From: Vibrio hepatarius
Lineage (GTDB): Bacteria > Pseudomonadota > Gammaproteobacteria > Enterobacterales > Vibrionaceae
Direction: 5' to 3'
Length of the DNA stretch: 64,000 bases
Assembly: GCF_018860525.1 (NCBI RefSeq)
Contig: NZ_JAHKPM010000006.1
Location: 45,155-109,154, forward strand
Numbering within the stretch: the first letter of the stretch is position 1; the number at the start of each line of letters is the position of its first letter. A program made the position numbers and the translations under genes. Below are positions 10,174-19,073 of the stretch, piece after piece. The notes under the pieces were generated by a model. That model was not told the DNA's origin. It saw nothing but the letters and a program-made list of their open reading frames with translations, and searched no databases.

Positions 10174-12096
10174 ATGATTACCTTTTCTGATATCCAACTA
10201 CTTCGGGGTGGTAAAGCCTTACTGGATAATACCTCAGCAACCATTCACCCAGGCGATAAAATTGGCTTAGTGGGTAAAAATGGGTGCGGCAAATCAACCC
10301 TATTTGCGCTGATTAAAAACGAACTCTCTACTGATGCCGGTAACTTCAGTTGCCCTTCTCATTGGGAATTAGCGTGGGTCGCTCAAGAAACTCCTGCAAT
10401 AGAACGACAAGCTTTGGATTACGTCATTGACGGTGATCGTGAATACCGCAGCTTGGAAACCAAGCTTGTCAAAGCCGAACAAGACGATAATGGTACACTG
10501 GTTGCCGAACTGCATGGGAAAATTGAAACGATTGGCGGCTACAGCATCCGCGCCCGCGCCGCTGAGCTACTCGACGGTCTTGGATTTTCTCAGCAGCAGA
10601 TGAACTGGAGCCTAACCCAATTTTCCGGTGGTTGGCGGATGCGTTTAAACCTCGCACAAGCCCTGTTGTGCCGCTCAGATCTATTATTACTTGATGAGCC
10701 GACCAACCATTTAGATCTGGATGCTGTAATGTGGCTAGAACGCTGGTTGCAGAACTACCCTGGAACTCTAATCTTAATTTCCCATGACAGAGACTTTTTA
10801 GACCCTATCGTTAACCGTATTATTCATGTTGAAAATCAGCACCTCAATGAATACACAGGTAACTATTCTTCCTTTGAAACACAACGGGCGCAAAAGTTGA
10901 TCCTCCAGCAAGCCATGTATCAGAAGCAACAAAAGCAAATGGCGCACATGCAAAGTTATATTGACCGTTTTCGCTACAAAGCCTCGAAAGCACGGCAAGC
11001 ACAAAGCCGAATTAAAGCTCTAGAGAAAATGGAGCAGGTCTTGCCAGCACAGTTCGATAATCCTTTCAGTTTTGAGTTTCGTCAACCCAATGCGCTTCCC
11101 AATCCGATCATCATGATGGATGAAGTATCCGCAGGCTATGATAACAACCTGATCCTAGAAAAAATTCGTTTCAATCTTGTGCCTGGCAGCCGTATCGGCT
11201 TACTGGGCCGAAATGGCGCAGGGAAATCAACTCTGATCAAGTTATTATCGGGAGAACTAGCACCTCAAAGTGGCGATCTCAATTACTCACAAGGAGTGAA
11301 AATAGGCTATTTTGCCCAGCACCAATTGGAAACGCTCCACCCGCAAGAAACGCCTCTACAGCATATGATGCAGATCGCGCCGGACAAAAATGAACTTGAA
11401 CTGCGCAATTATCTGGGCAGCTTTGGTTTTCAGGGTGACAAAGCCTTAGAACCAGTCGAACCCTTTTCTGGAGGAGAAAAAGCTCGCTTAGTTCTTGCGC
11501 TAGTTGTATGGCAAAAGCCCAATTTACTACTGCTTGATGAACCCACTAACCACTTAGACCTCGATATGCGTCAGGCATTAACGTTTGCCCTGCAGACCTT
11601 TGAAGGAGCAATGGTGATTGTGTCCCACGATCGTTATTTGCTGCGCGCGACCACCGACGACCTTTATCTGGTGCATGATCAGCAGGTTGCACCTTTTGAC
11701 GGAGACCTTAACGATTACTACAAATGGCTAACTGAACAACAAAAGGCAGAACGTCGCGAAACACAGGCTCTATTGCCAGAAAAAAACACCGCCAACAGTG
11801 CTGCAGCAAAAAAAGAACAAAAGCGGCGTGATGCTGAACTTCGCAAACAAACAGCCCCTATCCGCAAAGCATTGACCAAATTAGAAGCTCAAATGAATAG
11901 TTTAAGCTCGGCACTCAGCCAAACAGAGTTAGAATTATCCGATACCTCACTGTATGAGCCGGAAAATAAAGCTAAACTTAATCAAGTATTAACGACTCAA
12001 AGCCAAGCCAAAATAAAACTTGGAGACATCGAATTAGAATGGATGACATATCAAGAAGAACTAGAAAAAATGGAACAGGAGTTTAATAGCCAATGA
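10174..12096 (+). CDS. yheS: ABC-F family ATPase YheS
   Basis: A 640-residue soluble ABC-F protein with two tandem ATPase cassettes and no membrane segments. The first has Walker A GKNGCGKST (about residue 35), signature FSGGWRMRLNLAQAL and Walker B LLLLDEPTNHLD. The second has GRNGAGKST (about 350), signature FSGGEKARLVLAL and another LLLLDEPTNHLD. A basic linker lies between them and a charged coiled coil ends the protein (about 520-640). ABC-F proteins act on the ribosome to relieve stalls; the exact YheS role in vibrios is not shown here. It overlaps the next gene by four bases (ATGA). Confidence 0.96.
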   Translation: MITFSDIQLLRGGKALLDNTSATIHPGDKIGLVGKNGCGKSTLFALIKNELSTDAGNFSCPSHWELAWVAQETPAIERQALDYVIDGDREYRSLETKLVKAEQDDNGTLVAELHGKIETIGGYSIRARAAELLDGLGFSQQQMNWSLTQFSGGWRMRLNLAQALLCRSDLLLLDEPTNHLDLDAVMWLERWLQNYPGTLILISHDRDFLDPIVNRIIHVENQHLNEYTGNYSSFETQRAQKLILQQAMYQKQQKQMAHMQSYIDRFRYKASKARQAQSRIKALEKMEQVLPAQFDNPFSFEFRQPNALPNPIIMMDEVSAGYDNNLILEKIRFNLVPGSRIGLLGRNGAGKSTLIKLLSGELAPQSGDLNYSQGVKIGYFAQHQLETLHPQETPLQHMMQIAPDKNELELRNYLGSFGFQGDKALEPVEPFSGGEKARLVLALVVWQKPNLLLLDEPTNHLDLDMRQALTFALQTFEGAMVIVSHDRYLLRATTDDLYLVHDQQVAPFDGDLNDYYKWLTEQQKAERRETQALLPEKNTANSAAAKKEQKRRDAELRKQTAPIRKALTKLEAQMNSLSSALSQTELELSDTSLYEPENKAKLNQVLTTQSQAKIKLGDIELEWMTYQEELEKMEQEFNSQ

Positions 12097-12572
12097 GCTC
12101 AAAGCACGTATCAGTGTCCCTAACATTAGAACGCCTGTGGCAATTTAGCTTGCAATATTATAGCGTCCGGGAAGTCAAAGATGCGTGCCTCAATCTTCAA
12201 AACCAGTTCAAAGGCAATGTAAATCTTCTCCTGCTGCTTAAATGGCTGGATGAGCAGCAAGCCACTTTCCTTGACGAAGATTGGCATAAAATCGAACAAT
12301 GCCTAGGACGTTCTGAAACCTTGCTACACAGCTACCGAGATATACGTCGCAAGCTTAAGTCTCATGTCCCAGAGACCTTGTATCGTGAATCACTCCAGTT
12401 TGAACTGCAACTTGAAAAGCAACAGCAATCTGACCTAGTTGACTGCATCAACAGTATAACCTTATTACACAATAAAAATGATCCTCTGACATTAAGGTAC
12501 TGTCGTCAACTCGGGGGAGAACACTTACACCAAGCGTTTGCCCAGCCAATAGATGACCTTACTCACCAATAG
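12093..12572 (+). CDS. TIGR02444-family protein of unknown function
   Basis: A 159-residue soluble protein that starts MSSKHVSVSLTLERLWQFSL and overlaps the yheS stop by ATGA, so it is translationally coupled. It is rich in Leu, Gln and Glu and appears mostly helical, with no signal peptide or membrane segment. A gene of this type follows yheS in many vibrios and related gammaproteobacteria (TIGR02444), but no function is established. It ends 8 bases before yheT, so yheS, this gene and yheT form one operon. Confidence 0.8.
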   Translation: MSSKHVSVSLTLERLWQFSLQYYSVREVKDACLNLQNQFKGNVNLLLLLKWLDEQQATFLDEDWHKIEQCLGRSETLLHSYRDIRRKLKSHVPETLYRESLQFELQLEKQQQSDLVDCINSITLLHNKNDPLTLRYCRQLGGEHLHQAFAQPIDDLTHQ

Positions 12573-12580
12573 GATTTGCT

Positions 12581-13558
12581 ATGACCCATTTCACTGCAGC
12601 CAAAGGTTTATCCAATCCGCATTTACAAACGTTAGCTCCTCGCTTTATTCGAAAAAAAGCATTATTTGAGCCAATTTGGCAACGACTTGATACGCCAGAT
12701 AATGATTTCCTTGATTTAGCATGGAGCGAAGATTGGCAAACCGCACAAGCACAAAAAAAACCGATTTTTATTCTCTTTCATGGCCTAGAAGGTTGTTTTT
12801 ATAGCCCATATGCCAATGGCTTAATGCATGCTTTTGCAAAACAAGGTTGGTTATCTGTTATGATGCATTTTCGTGGTTGCAGTGGCCAACCTAACCACAA
12901 TGCACGTAGTTATCACTCGGGTGAAATAGAAGATGCGCGTTATTTCCTTGAGCATATAAACTTCCAGTTTCCCAACCAAACAAAAGTTGCCGTTGGTATA
13001 TCACTAGGTGGTAACATGTTGGCGAATTATCTCGCACAATATAATCAGGATCCTATGATCTCTGCTGCAACAATCATATCAGCACCTTTAGACCTCTCAG
13101 CTTGTTCTACGCGTATCGAACAAGGTTTTTCAAAAATCTACAAGACTTACTTACTCTCTTCACTGAAAAAAAATGCACTGCGAAAACATCACTTAATCAA
13201 AGGTGAGTTAGACGTTTCTTACCAAAGCATTAAACGTGTAACTAAGCTTTATGAATTTGATGATTTAATCACAGCACCATTACACGGTTTTAACGGTGCA
13301 CAGGACTATTATCATCGCTGCTCTGGCATTAACAAACTCAAGAATATTCGTCTTCCCCTACAAATCATCCATGCAAAAGACGACCCTTTTATGACAGAGG
13401 CAGTGATCCCTAAATATGCATTACCTAGCAATATCGACTATCGATTATTTGAGCAAGGCGGCCATGTAGGCTTTGTAACTGGAAGTGCTTTAAGACCTAA
13501 GTTCTGGCTTGAAGAGGCACTGCCTGCTTACTATCAAAGTTGGGCTTTATCTAAATAA
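12581..13558 (+). CDS. yheT: YheT-type alpha/beta hydrolase
   Basis: A 325-residue hydrolase of the YheT/ABHD1-3 group. The nucleophile elbow is GISLGG (Ser near residue 147), the oxyanion region is LFHGLEGCFYSPY near residue 65 followed by MMHFRGCSG, and the likely catalytic His is in EQGGHVGFV near the C-terminus, with Asp in HAKDDPFM. No signal peptide is seen. Substrate is not known; relatives are esterases. It follows the TIGR02444 gene by eight bases and precedes yheU, the order seen in E. coli. Confidence 0.92.
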   Translation: MTHFTAAKGLSNPHLQTLAPRFIRKKALFEPIWQRLDTPDNDFLDLAWSEDWQTAQAQKKPIFILFHGLEGCFYSPYANGLMHAFAKQGWLSVMMHFRGCSGQPNHNARSYHSGEIEDARYFLEHINFQFPNQTKVAVGISLGGNMLANYLAQYNQDPMISAATIISAPLDLSACSTRIEQGFSKIYKTYLLSSLKKNALRKHHLIKGELDVSYQSIKRVTKLYEFDDLITAPLHGFNGAQDYYHRCSGINKLKNIRLPLQIIHAKDDPFMTEAVIPKYALPSNIDYRLFEQGGHVGFVTGSALRPKFWLEEALPAYYQSWALSK

Positions 13559-13597
13559 AGCATGACGCATCATCGAACATAAAAGACAGAGGTATTT

Positions 13598-13816
13598 ATG
13601 ATCGTTCCTTGGCAACAAATTGCTCCAGAAACGTTAGATAACTTAATTCAAGAATTCATACTGCGAGAAGGTACCGATTACGGCGTATCAGAAGTCTCTT
13701 TACCCGACAAGATCGACCAAGTTAAACACCAGCTCGCATCTGGAGAAGCTGTCGTGGTGTTCTCAGAACTTCACGATACAGTCGATATCCAGCTCAAACA
13801 AAAATTTTCTTTTTAA
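13598..13816 (+). CDS. yheU: YheU-family small protein
   Basis: A 72-residue acidic cytosolic protein (UPF0270 family). It starts [20 protein letters not shown], the conserved opening of the family, and contains the typical [11 protein letters not shown] and [10 protein letters not shown] segments. Function is unknown. An AGAGGT ribosome site lies just upstream and the gene follows yheT by 39 bases, consistent with one operon. Confidence 0.9.
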   Translation: MIVPWQQIAPETLDNLIQEFILREGTDYGVSEVSLPDKIDQVKHQLASGEAVVVFSELHDTVDIQLKQKFSF

Positions 13817-13898
13817 AACACAGCATACAGTGCTCTCTCTACAAAGCATGTTATAGTGAAATGCAACAATGGACAGTTATTCATAGACAAGGGTTGGC

Positions 13899-14768
13899 AT
13901 GTCAGCAAAACATCCAGTTATCGCCGTTACTGGCTCTTCAGGTGCCGGAACTACAACTACATCCGAAGCTTTTCGCAAGATGTTCAACATGATGAAGGTT
14001 AAACCTGCTTGGGTTGAGGGTGATAGCTTCCACCGCTTTACGCGTCCCGAAATGGACGTAGAAATTCGCAAAGCCAGAGAGCAAGGACGACATATTAGCT
14101 ACTTTGGGCCTCAAGCAAATGACTTCCCTACCCTGGCAGAGTTTTTCCGTAAATATGGTAATGACGGTATTGGTAAAATCCGCCGTTACCTCCATACTTT
14201 TGACGAAGCAGTACCCTACAATCAGATGCCGGGAACATTTACTCCTTGGCAAGAGCTCCCAGAGAGCTCTGATGTTCTTTTTTATGAAGGGTTACATGGT
14301 GGTGTCGTTGATGGTGATATTAACGTCGCGCAGCATGTTGACTTTCTAATTGGTATGGTACCGATCGTCAATCTTGAATGGATTCAAAAGTTTGTTCGGG
14401 ATACTCGCGATAGAGGTCATTCCCGTGAAGCTGTGATGGACTCCATTGTACGCTCGATGGATGACTACTTAAACTACATCACGCCTCAATTTTCTCGAAC
14501 TCATATTAACTTCCAAAGGGTCCCGACCGTTGATACCTCGAACCCGCTCAATGCTAAAGGGATCCCAAGTCTTGATGAAAGTTTTGTGGTCATTCGTCTC
14601 CGCGGGATTAAAAATGTTGATTTCCCTTACTTACTGGCAATGATAGATGGCTCATTTATGTCGCGCCATAACACCATTGTTGTACCTGGCGGAAAGATGA
14701 GTTTTGCTGTTGAGTTAATTGTTCGTCCGATACTTCAACAATTAATTGAAACCGGAAAAATTGGTTAA
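13899..14768 (+). CDS. prkB: Phosphoribulokinase-like protein PrkB
   Basis: A 289-residue P-loop kinase of the phosphoribulokinase/uridine kinase superfamily. The P-loop GSSGAGTTTTSEAF is at residues 12-25, followed by PAWVEGDSFHRFTR and FYEGLHGGVVDGD, both typical of PRK. There is no RuBisCO or Calvin-cycle context; this PrkB subgroup is conserved beside crp in enterobacteria and vibrios and its physiological substrate is unclear. Unlike E. coli, there is no yhfA gene between it and crp. Confidence 0.92.
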   Translation: MSAKHPVIAVTGSSGAGTTTTSEAFRKMFNMMKVKPAWVEGDSFHRFTRPEMDVEIRKAREQGRHISYFGPQANDFPTLAEFFRKYGNDGIGKIRRYLHTFDEAVPYNQMPGTFTPWQELPESSDVLFYEGLHGGVVDGDINVAQHVDFLIGMVPIVNLEWIQKFVRDTRDRGHSREAVMDSIVRSMDDYLNYITPQFSRTHINFQRVPTVDTSNPLNAKGIPSLDESFVVIRLRGIKNVDFPYLLAMIDGSFMSRHNTIVVPGGKMSFAVELIVRPILQQLIETGKIG

Positions 14769-14800
14769 GACTTACTTATATACACGATTACTTTTCATAC

Positions 14801-14816
14801 CGTGATCATGTGCACA
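14801..14816 (+). promoter_or_regulatory. Possible CRP site upstream of crp
   Basis: CGTGA-TCATGT-GCACA matches the CRP consensus TGTGA-N6-TCACA at 8 of 10 positions. It lies about 190 bases before crp, consistent with the autoregulation known for crp in enterobacteria. Position alone does not prove use. Confidence 0.45.
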
Positions 14817-15009
14817 TTTCTGCGTACGAAATAGCCAATCACAGGCGATTAAAATCAAGAAATCAATTCAAAAAAAAGATACTATTTGAAACAGAAACAA
14901 AGATGGCTTGCAGCATTTGAAAAGTGCTCTTATCCTAGTAAGTCTTGATTCAAGGCTTAGCTAATACATGGAAAGTAGCAAGCGTACCCTGCAGAGGAAG
15001 TGAGATATT

Positions 15010-15642
15010 ATGGTTCTAGGTAAACCTCAAACTGATCCAACATTAGAGTGGTTCCTTTCACATTGTCATATTCATAAGTACCCATCTAAGAGCACATTGA
15101 TCCATGCTGGCGAGAAAGCGGAGACGCTTTACTACATTGTCAAAGGTTCAGTCGCGGTACTTATCAAAGACGAAGAAGGCAAGGAAATGATACTGTCTTA
15201 CCTAAACCAAGGTGACTTTATCGGTGAGCTTGGTTTATTCGAAGAAGACCAAGAACGTACAGCATGGGTTAGAGCTAAGTCGCCTTGTGAAGTAGCTGAG
15301 ATTTCGTTTAAGAAATTCCGTCAACTTATTCAAGTCAATCCTGATATCCTAATGCGCCTTTCTTCACAGATGGCGAGTCGCTTGCAAGTGACCAGCCAGA
15401 AAGTGGGTGATCTTGCTTTCTTAGATGTCACTGGCCGTATTGCTCAGACACTACTAAATCTAGCAAAACAGCCTGACGCAATGACACACCCAGACGGCAT
15501 GCAGATCAAGATTACTCGCCAAGAAATTGGCCAGATTGTTGGCTGTTCACGTGAAACGGTTGGTCGTATTTTGAAGATGTTGGAAGAGCAAAATCTAATT
15601 TCAGCACATGGTAAAACGATCGTCGTATACGGCACTCGATAA
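15010..15642 (+). CDS. crp: cAMP receptor protein (CRP)
   Basis: A 210-residue global regulator, the same length as E. coli CRP and nearly identical through the DNA-binding region. Residues 1-135 form the cAMP-binding domain, with the phosphate cassette [18 protein letters not shown]. The central C-helix is followed by the helix-turn-helix [20 protein letters not shown] (about 169-188), whose Arg, Glu and Arg residues contact the TGTGA half-site. It starts [20 protein letters not shown] after GAGGAAGTG. It controls catabolic genes such as aspA, acs and other carbon-use genes, several of which lie in this window. Confidence 0.98.
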   Translation: MVLGKPQTDPTLEWFLSHCHIHKYPSKSTLIHAGEKAETLYYIVKGSVAVLIKDEEGKEMILSYLNQGDFIGELGLFEEDQERTAWVRAKSPCEVAEISFKKFRQLIQVNPDILMRLSSQMASRLQVTSQKVGDLAFLDVTGRIAQTLLNLAKQPDAMTHPDGMQIKITRQEIGQIVGCSRETVGRILKMLEEQNLISAHGKTIVVYGTR

Positions 15643-15659
15643 CCATCAATCTGAAGATT

Positions 15660-15690
15660 AAGCCGAGTGCAAATTTGCTCGGCTTAGATT
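15660..15690 (+). terminator. Terminator of crp
   Basis: AAGCCGAG (15660-15667) and CTCGGCTT (15678-15685) form an 8-bp stem, followed by a T-rich stretch 18 bases past the crp stop. Confidence 0.75.
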
Positions 15691-15766
15691 TTAAATTTGT
15701 CAATTAACTAGCCCTATCCTAACCTTAGTTTGAATTTTAATCATAATTTTCAAACAGGATAGACTC

Positions 15767-16630
15767 ATGCTAACAAGGCTTACCTCTCAACTGTTATTGG
15801 TTTGCAGTCTTATTTCATCATTGGCAGTTGCCCAAACCACCATAATTCACCCTATTCCACGAGAAGGCTCAGAGCTCGATCGCTACGCCATTGACCTCAT
15901 TCAGTTTCTTGTCGATAAATCAGGTGAAGGCATATTACTCCAGCCTTATAAAACACCTGTTGATTCTCAATCTCGCAAAGTTAGCTTGCTTAAAGATGGT
16001 AAAATCACCATTGATTGGCTTGGTGCAGATAAAACTCTGGAACAAGAACTAATCCCTATTCGCTATCCTGTTTTTCGAGGGCTACTCGGTCACCGTATTT
16101 TTATCACCAACAAAGCGACTGCAGCCAAATTGGGAGACATAAACAATATAGAGGAATTACGTAAACTCGGTATAATACAAGGCCAGGGCTGGGCAGATGT
16201 CAAAGTCTTAAAGTCTGGAGGGTTTAAAGTCAGAGAAGTCCCCAGTTTTGATAATATTTTTCGTATTGTTGATAGCGAGCGTACCGATTTATTCCCCAGA
16301 GCTGTTATCGAGCCCTATAGTGAAGTTGCCCAGCGTAGCCAGTTAACTAATTTAGTCGTCGATGACAAACTCATGCTGATTTACCGTTTCCCGATGTTGT
16401 TGTTTGTTAGTCCCAATAACCCTGACGTTGCCGATATTTTGCAAAAAGCTTTTGAAACCTCATACCAGGATGGTTCTTTTGTCGCCTTCTTTGAACAATC
16501 ACCTCTAGTGAAAAAAACCTTCGAACAAGCGGGCATAAGAAGCAGAAAAGCATTTACCATAGATAACCCTCACCTAAGCGAAAAGACTCGCTCAATTCCC
16601 GACCAATACTGGCTCAGTGTGACAGAATAA
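15767..16630 (+). CDS. Periplasmic solute-binding-like protein (family 3 type)
   Basis: A 287-residue protein with a signal peptide (MLTRLTSQLLLVCSLISSLA, cleavage near AVA-QTT). The rest resembles the extracellular solute-binding family 3 fold, with an amino-acid-transporter-type layout: a first lobe, the hinge-like GIIQGQGWADVKVLKSGGFK near residue 140, then YRFPMLLFVSPNNPDVADIL. No permease or ATPase gene adjoins it, so either it feeds a distant transporter or it is a stand-alone sensor or remnant binding protein. AGGATAGACTC precedes the ATG. A terminator follows at once, so it is a single-gene unit. Confidence 0.7.
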   Translation: MLTRLTSQLLLVCSLISSLAVAQTTIIHPIPREGSELDRYAIDLIQFLVDKSGEGILLQPYKTPVDSQSRKVSLLKDGKITIDWLGADKTLEQELIPIRYPVFRGLLGHRIFITNKATAAKLGDINNIEELRKLGIIQGQGWADVKVLKSGGFKVREVPSFDNIFRIVDSERTDLFPRAVIEPYSEVAQRSQLTNLVVDDKLMLIYRFPMLLFVSPNNPDVADILQKAFETSYQDGSFVAFFEQSPLVKKTFEQAGIRSRKAFTIDNPHLSEKTRSIPDQYWLSVTE

Positions 16631-16631
16631 G

Positions 16632-16659
16632 AAAAGGCGCCTATATTAGGCACCTTTTT
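16632..16659 (+). terminator. Terminator after the solute-binding gene
   Basis: AAAAGGCGCCTA (16632-16643) pairs with TAGGCACCTTTT (16647-16658) with one C-A mismatch and a 3-base loop, ending in T5. Its A-rich left arm could also serve the convergent gene. Confidence 0.75.
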
Positions 16660-16707
16660 ACTAATAGGTTACAGCCTCTCCTAACAACAGATAGCCACTT
16701 AAACCAA

Positions 16708-17499
16708 CTAGTTATTGGTACTTTCGAATATCTTATCTGCCGATGCAGCAACAAACCCAGAGTACAGTTCCCCATTATTCATTGGGTAACGCTTTGCGAA
16801 CTCATAAAAACCGCCAGGGACTGTTTGAACGCTCTCTGCAAAAGATACTGGCACTTTATCTGCCATCGTCGAGGACTGCTCAAGCAACACTTGCGGCGAT
16901 CCCTTTATCTCACCACCCGACTCGTTAATTGTGAAACCTGCTTGGCGAAGGTAATCATTAACTTGTTTAGCTTCATCAAATGCACCAAGTTGATTAACAC
17001 TAACGGTAAAATGATTTGCACCATAGCCATGAGCGGCAAGCCAAGACGCATATTCACTCTCTTTTGCTAATTGCTGGTAGTCTTCAAAACTCAGCTCCCA
17101 AAGACGACCAGCGGATAAGAATTCATGACCCTTTAGCTGATTAGCGTCCACTTGTTTAACTAATTTGGTTACTATTTCCTGTAATTCTAAGGAACACTCT
17201 TCTACTTTTAATTCGCTAATAAACACTTTAGGTTGCTTAGGATCAGAGTGTTCATAGTGTTTGGCAACCAACTTTTTCGCCACAAACTGATAATCACCAC
17301 ACGCCACATAGCCTACATCAATAAAAGGTTGAGCTATGGCTTCCATACCCACTGGGTTTAAGTTAAACGTGCGCAATGCAATATGATCGTTGATAAGTGG
17401 TTCACTTTCTTGCAGCAGTTGGTGAACTTTATCCGCAGAAGGACACAAGCGTTGAATATAGTCATTCCATAACGACTGAAACAAAACATCTGGCGTCAT
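16708..17499 (-). CDS. DUF1338 (2-oxoadipate dioxygenase-like) family protein
   Basis: A 263-residue protein of the DUF1338 family, a VOC-like metal enzyme fold whose characterised member HglS is a 2-oxoadipate dioxygenase/decarboxylase making 2-hydroxyglutarate. The candidate metal ligands are His39 in NDHIALRTF, a His in GYGANHFTVSV and a Glu in VPGGFYEFAKRYP, matching the His-His-Glu pattern of the family. It lies about 100 bases downstream of astD on the same strand, the arrangement usual in vibrios, suggesting a link with arginine/ornithine-derived dicarboxylates; the substrate here is unproven. The start is ATG at 17499 after AAGGAGGCGTT. Confidence 0.85.
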   Translation of the reverse strand: MTPDVLFQSLWNDYIQRLCPSADKVHQLLQESEPLINDHIALRTFNLNPVGMEAIAQPFIDVGYVACGDYQFVAKKLVAKHYEHSDPKQPKVFISELKVEECSLELQEIVTKLVKQVDANQLKGHEFLSAGRLWELSFEDYQQLAKESEYASWLAAHGYGANHFTVSVNQLGAFDEAKQVNDYLRQAGFTINESGGEIKGSPQVLLEQSSTMADKVPVSFAESVQTVPGGFYEFAKRYPMNNGELYSGFVAASADKIFESTNN

Positions 17500-17597
17500 A
17501 ACGCCTCCTTGTCGGGTTATCTAGTTGGAATTAGGCTCGCTGATAAGTCAATTTAGCAAGCCTTCACAGCCCTAAAATCAATAGGACTCAGTGCGAT

Positions 17598-19055
17598 TTA
17601 TAACTCCACACCAGGACTAAGTGTTGCAGGTAAAATTGTTTCACCACCTTCCATTGACGCCATAGGGTACGCACAATAATCAGCAGCGTAATACGCGCTA
17701 GGGCGCAAGTTTCCTGATGCACCAGGCCCACCAAATGGGGCATCACCACTTGCACCAGTAAGCTGGCGATTACGATTCACAATACCAGCACGAATGTTAT
17801 CCACAAAATAGTTCCACTCATCATCATCAGTTGAAACTAAACCTGCCGACAAACCAAAGCGCGTGTCATTGGCCAGCTCAACAGCTTTCTCTAAGCCTTG
17901 ATATCGAACAACCTGAAGCAAAGGACCGAAGTATTCCTCATCAGGTAAATCAGCAATTGGCGTTACATCGATGATACCCGGCGTAACAAACGCAGCTTCA
18001 CCCGCTTTTGCTTCTAATAAGCTTTGCCCACCAAGTTTGACCAAATTGGATTGAGCTTGCAGAATAAAGTCCGCCGCCGCTTTTGAAATCTGTGGCCCCA
18101 TAAAGGGAGCTGGCTCTGAAAATGGCTGACCAACAACAATCTTCTGTGTTGCTTCAAGTAGCTTACTTACCAATACATCGCCTTTTTCTCCACTCGGGAT
18201 GTAAAGGCGACGCGCACATGTACAACGTTGACCTGCGCTAATAAACGCCGATTGAATAATGGTATAAACCGTCGCATCCAGCTCACCGTATTGCTCGGAA
18301 ATCACCATGGGGTTATTGCCGCCCATTTCTAGAGCTAGCATTTTATCAGGTTGTCCTGCAAATTGACGATGGAGAATATGACCGGTATTAGCACTACCAG
18401 TAAATAGAACGCCATCAATGCCTTTTGACTCAGCCAGTGCTACTCCTGTTTCCTTCGCTCCTTGAACCAAGTTAATCACACCAACAGGCAAGCCTGCTTG
18501 CTGCCACAGCTTCATCGCAAATTCACCCGTTAGTGGCGTCTGTTCCGATGGTTTAAAGACCACGGTGTTACCGGCTAATAGCGCGGGGACAATATGTCCA
18601 TTGGGTAAGTGGCCAGGGAAATTATAGGGACCAAACACGGCCAATACACCTAGGGGGCGATGGCGTAAAACAATATGATTACCAGCAGCTTCACGCCGCG
18701 ATCCACCGGTACGGTCATGGTAGGCACGAATTGATATGGCAATTTTTCCAGCCATTGCCGCCGCTTCCGTTCTCGTTTCCCATAAGGGCTTACCCGTTTC
18801 TTTAGCGATAATCTCAGCGATTTTTTCACTGTTCTGTTTCAATTTTTCGGCAAAATCGAGCACTACTGCTTCACGTTCAGCGTAGGTACTTTTCTTCCAG
18901 CTTGTAAATGCAGCTCGAGCCGCATTAACAGCAGATTCAACCTGCTCAGGCGATGCACTATCACCTTGCCAAATTACTTCATTGTTGTATGGGCTTGTGG
19001 AGTTCATCGATTCACCTTGCCCAGCAAGCCACTCACCCGCAATCCAATGTGTCAT
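17598..19055 (-). CDS. astD: Succinylglutamate-semialdehyde dehydrogenase
   Basis: A 485-residue NAD(P)+-dependent aldehyde dehydrogenase that converts N-succinylglutamate semialdehyde to N-succinylglutamate, the fourth step of the arginine succinyltransferase pathway. The Glu of LEMGGNNP and the catalytic Cys of [10 protein letters not shown] are intact, as are the cofactor segments [14 protein letters not shown] and LFTGSANTG. It starts [20 protein letters not shown] 18 bases after the astA stop, so the two genes share a transcript. astB and astE are not in the window. Confidence 0.96.
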   Translation of the reverse strand: MTHWIAGEWLAGQGESMNSTSPYNNEVIWQGDSASPEQVESAVNAARAAFTSWKKSTYAEREAVVLDFAEKLKQNSEKIAEIIAKETGKPLWETRTEAAAMAGKIAISIRAYHDRTGGSRREAAGNHIVLRHRPLGVLAVFGPYNFPGHLPNGHIVPALLAGNTVVFKPSEQTPLTGEFAMKLWQQAGLPVGVINLVQGAKETGVALAESKGIDGVLFTGSANTGHILHRQFAGQPDKMLALEMGGNNPMVISEQYGELDATVYTIIQSAFISAGQRCTCARRLYIPSGEKGDVLVSKLLEATQKIVVGQPFSEPAPFMGPQISKAAADFILQAQSNLVKLGGQSLLEAKAGEAAFVTPGIIDVTPIADLPDEEYFGPLLQVVRYQGLEKAVELANDTRFGLSAGLVSTDDDEWNYFVDNIRAGIVNRNRQLTGASGDAPFGGPGASGNLRPSAYYAADYCAYPMASMEGGETILPATLSPGVEL

Positions 19056-19073
19056 ATTTTTACTCCTATCTTA

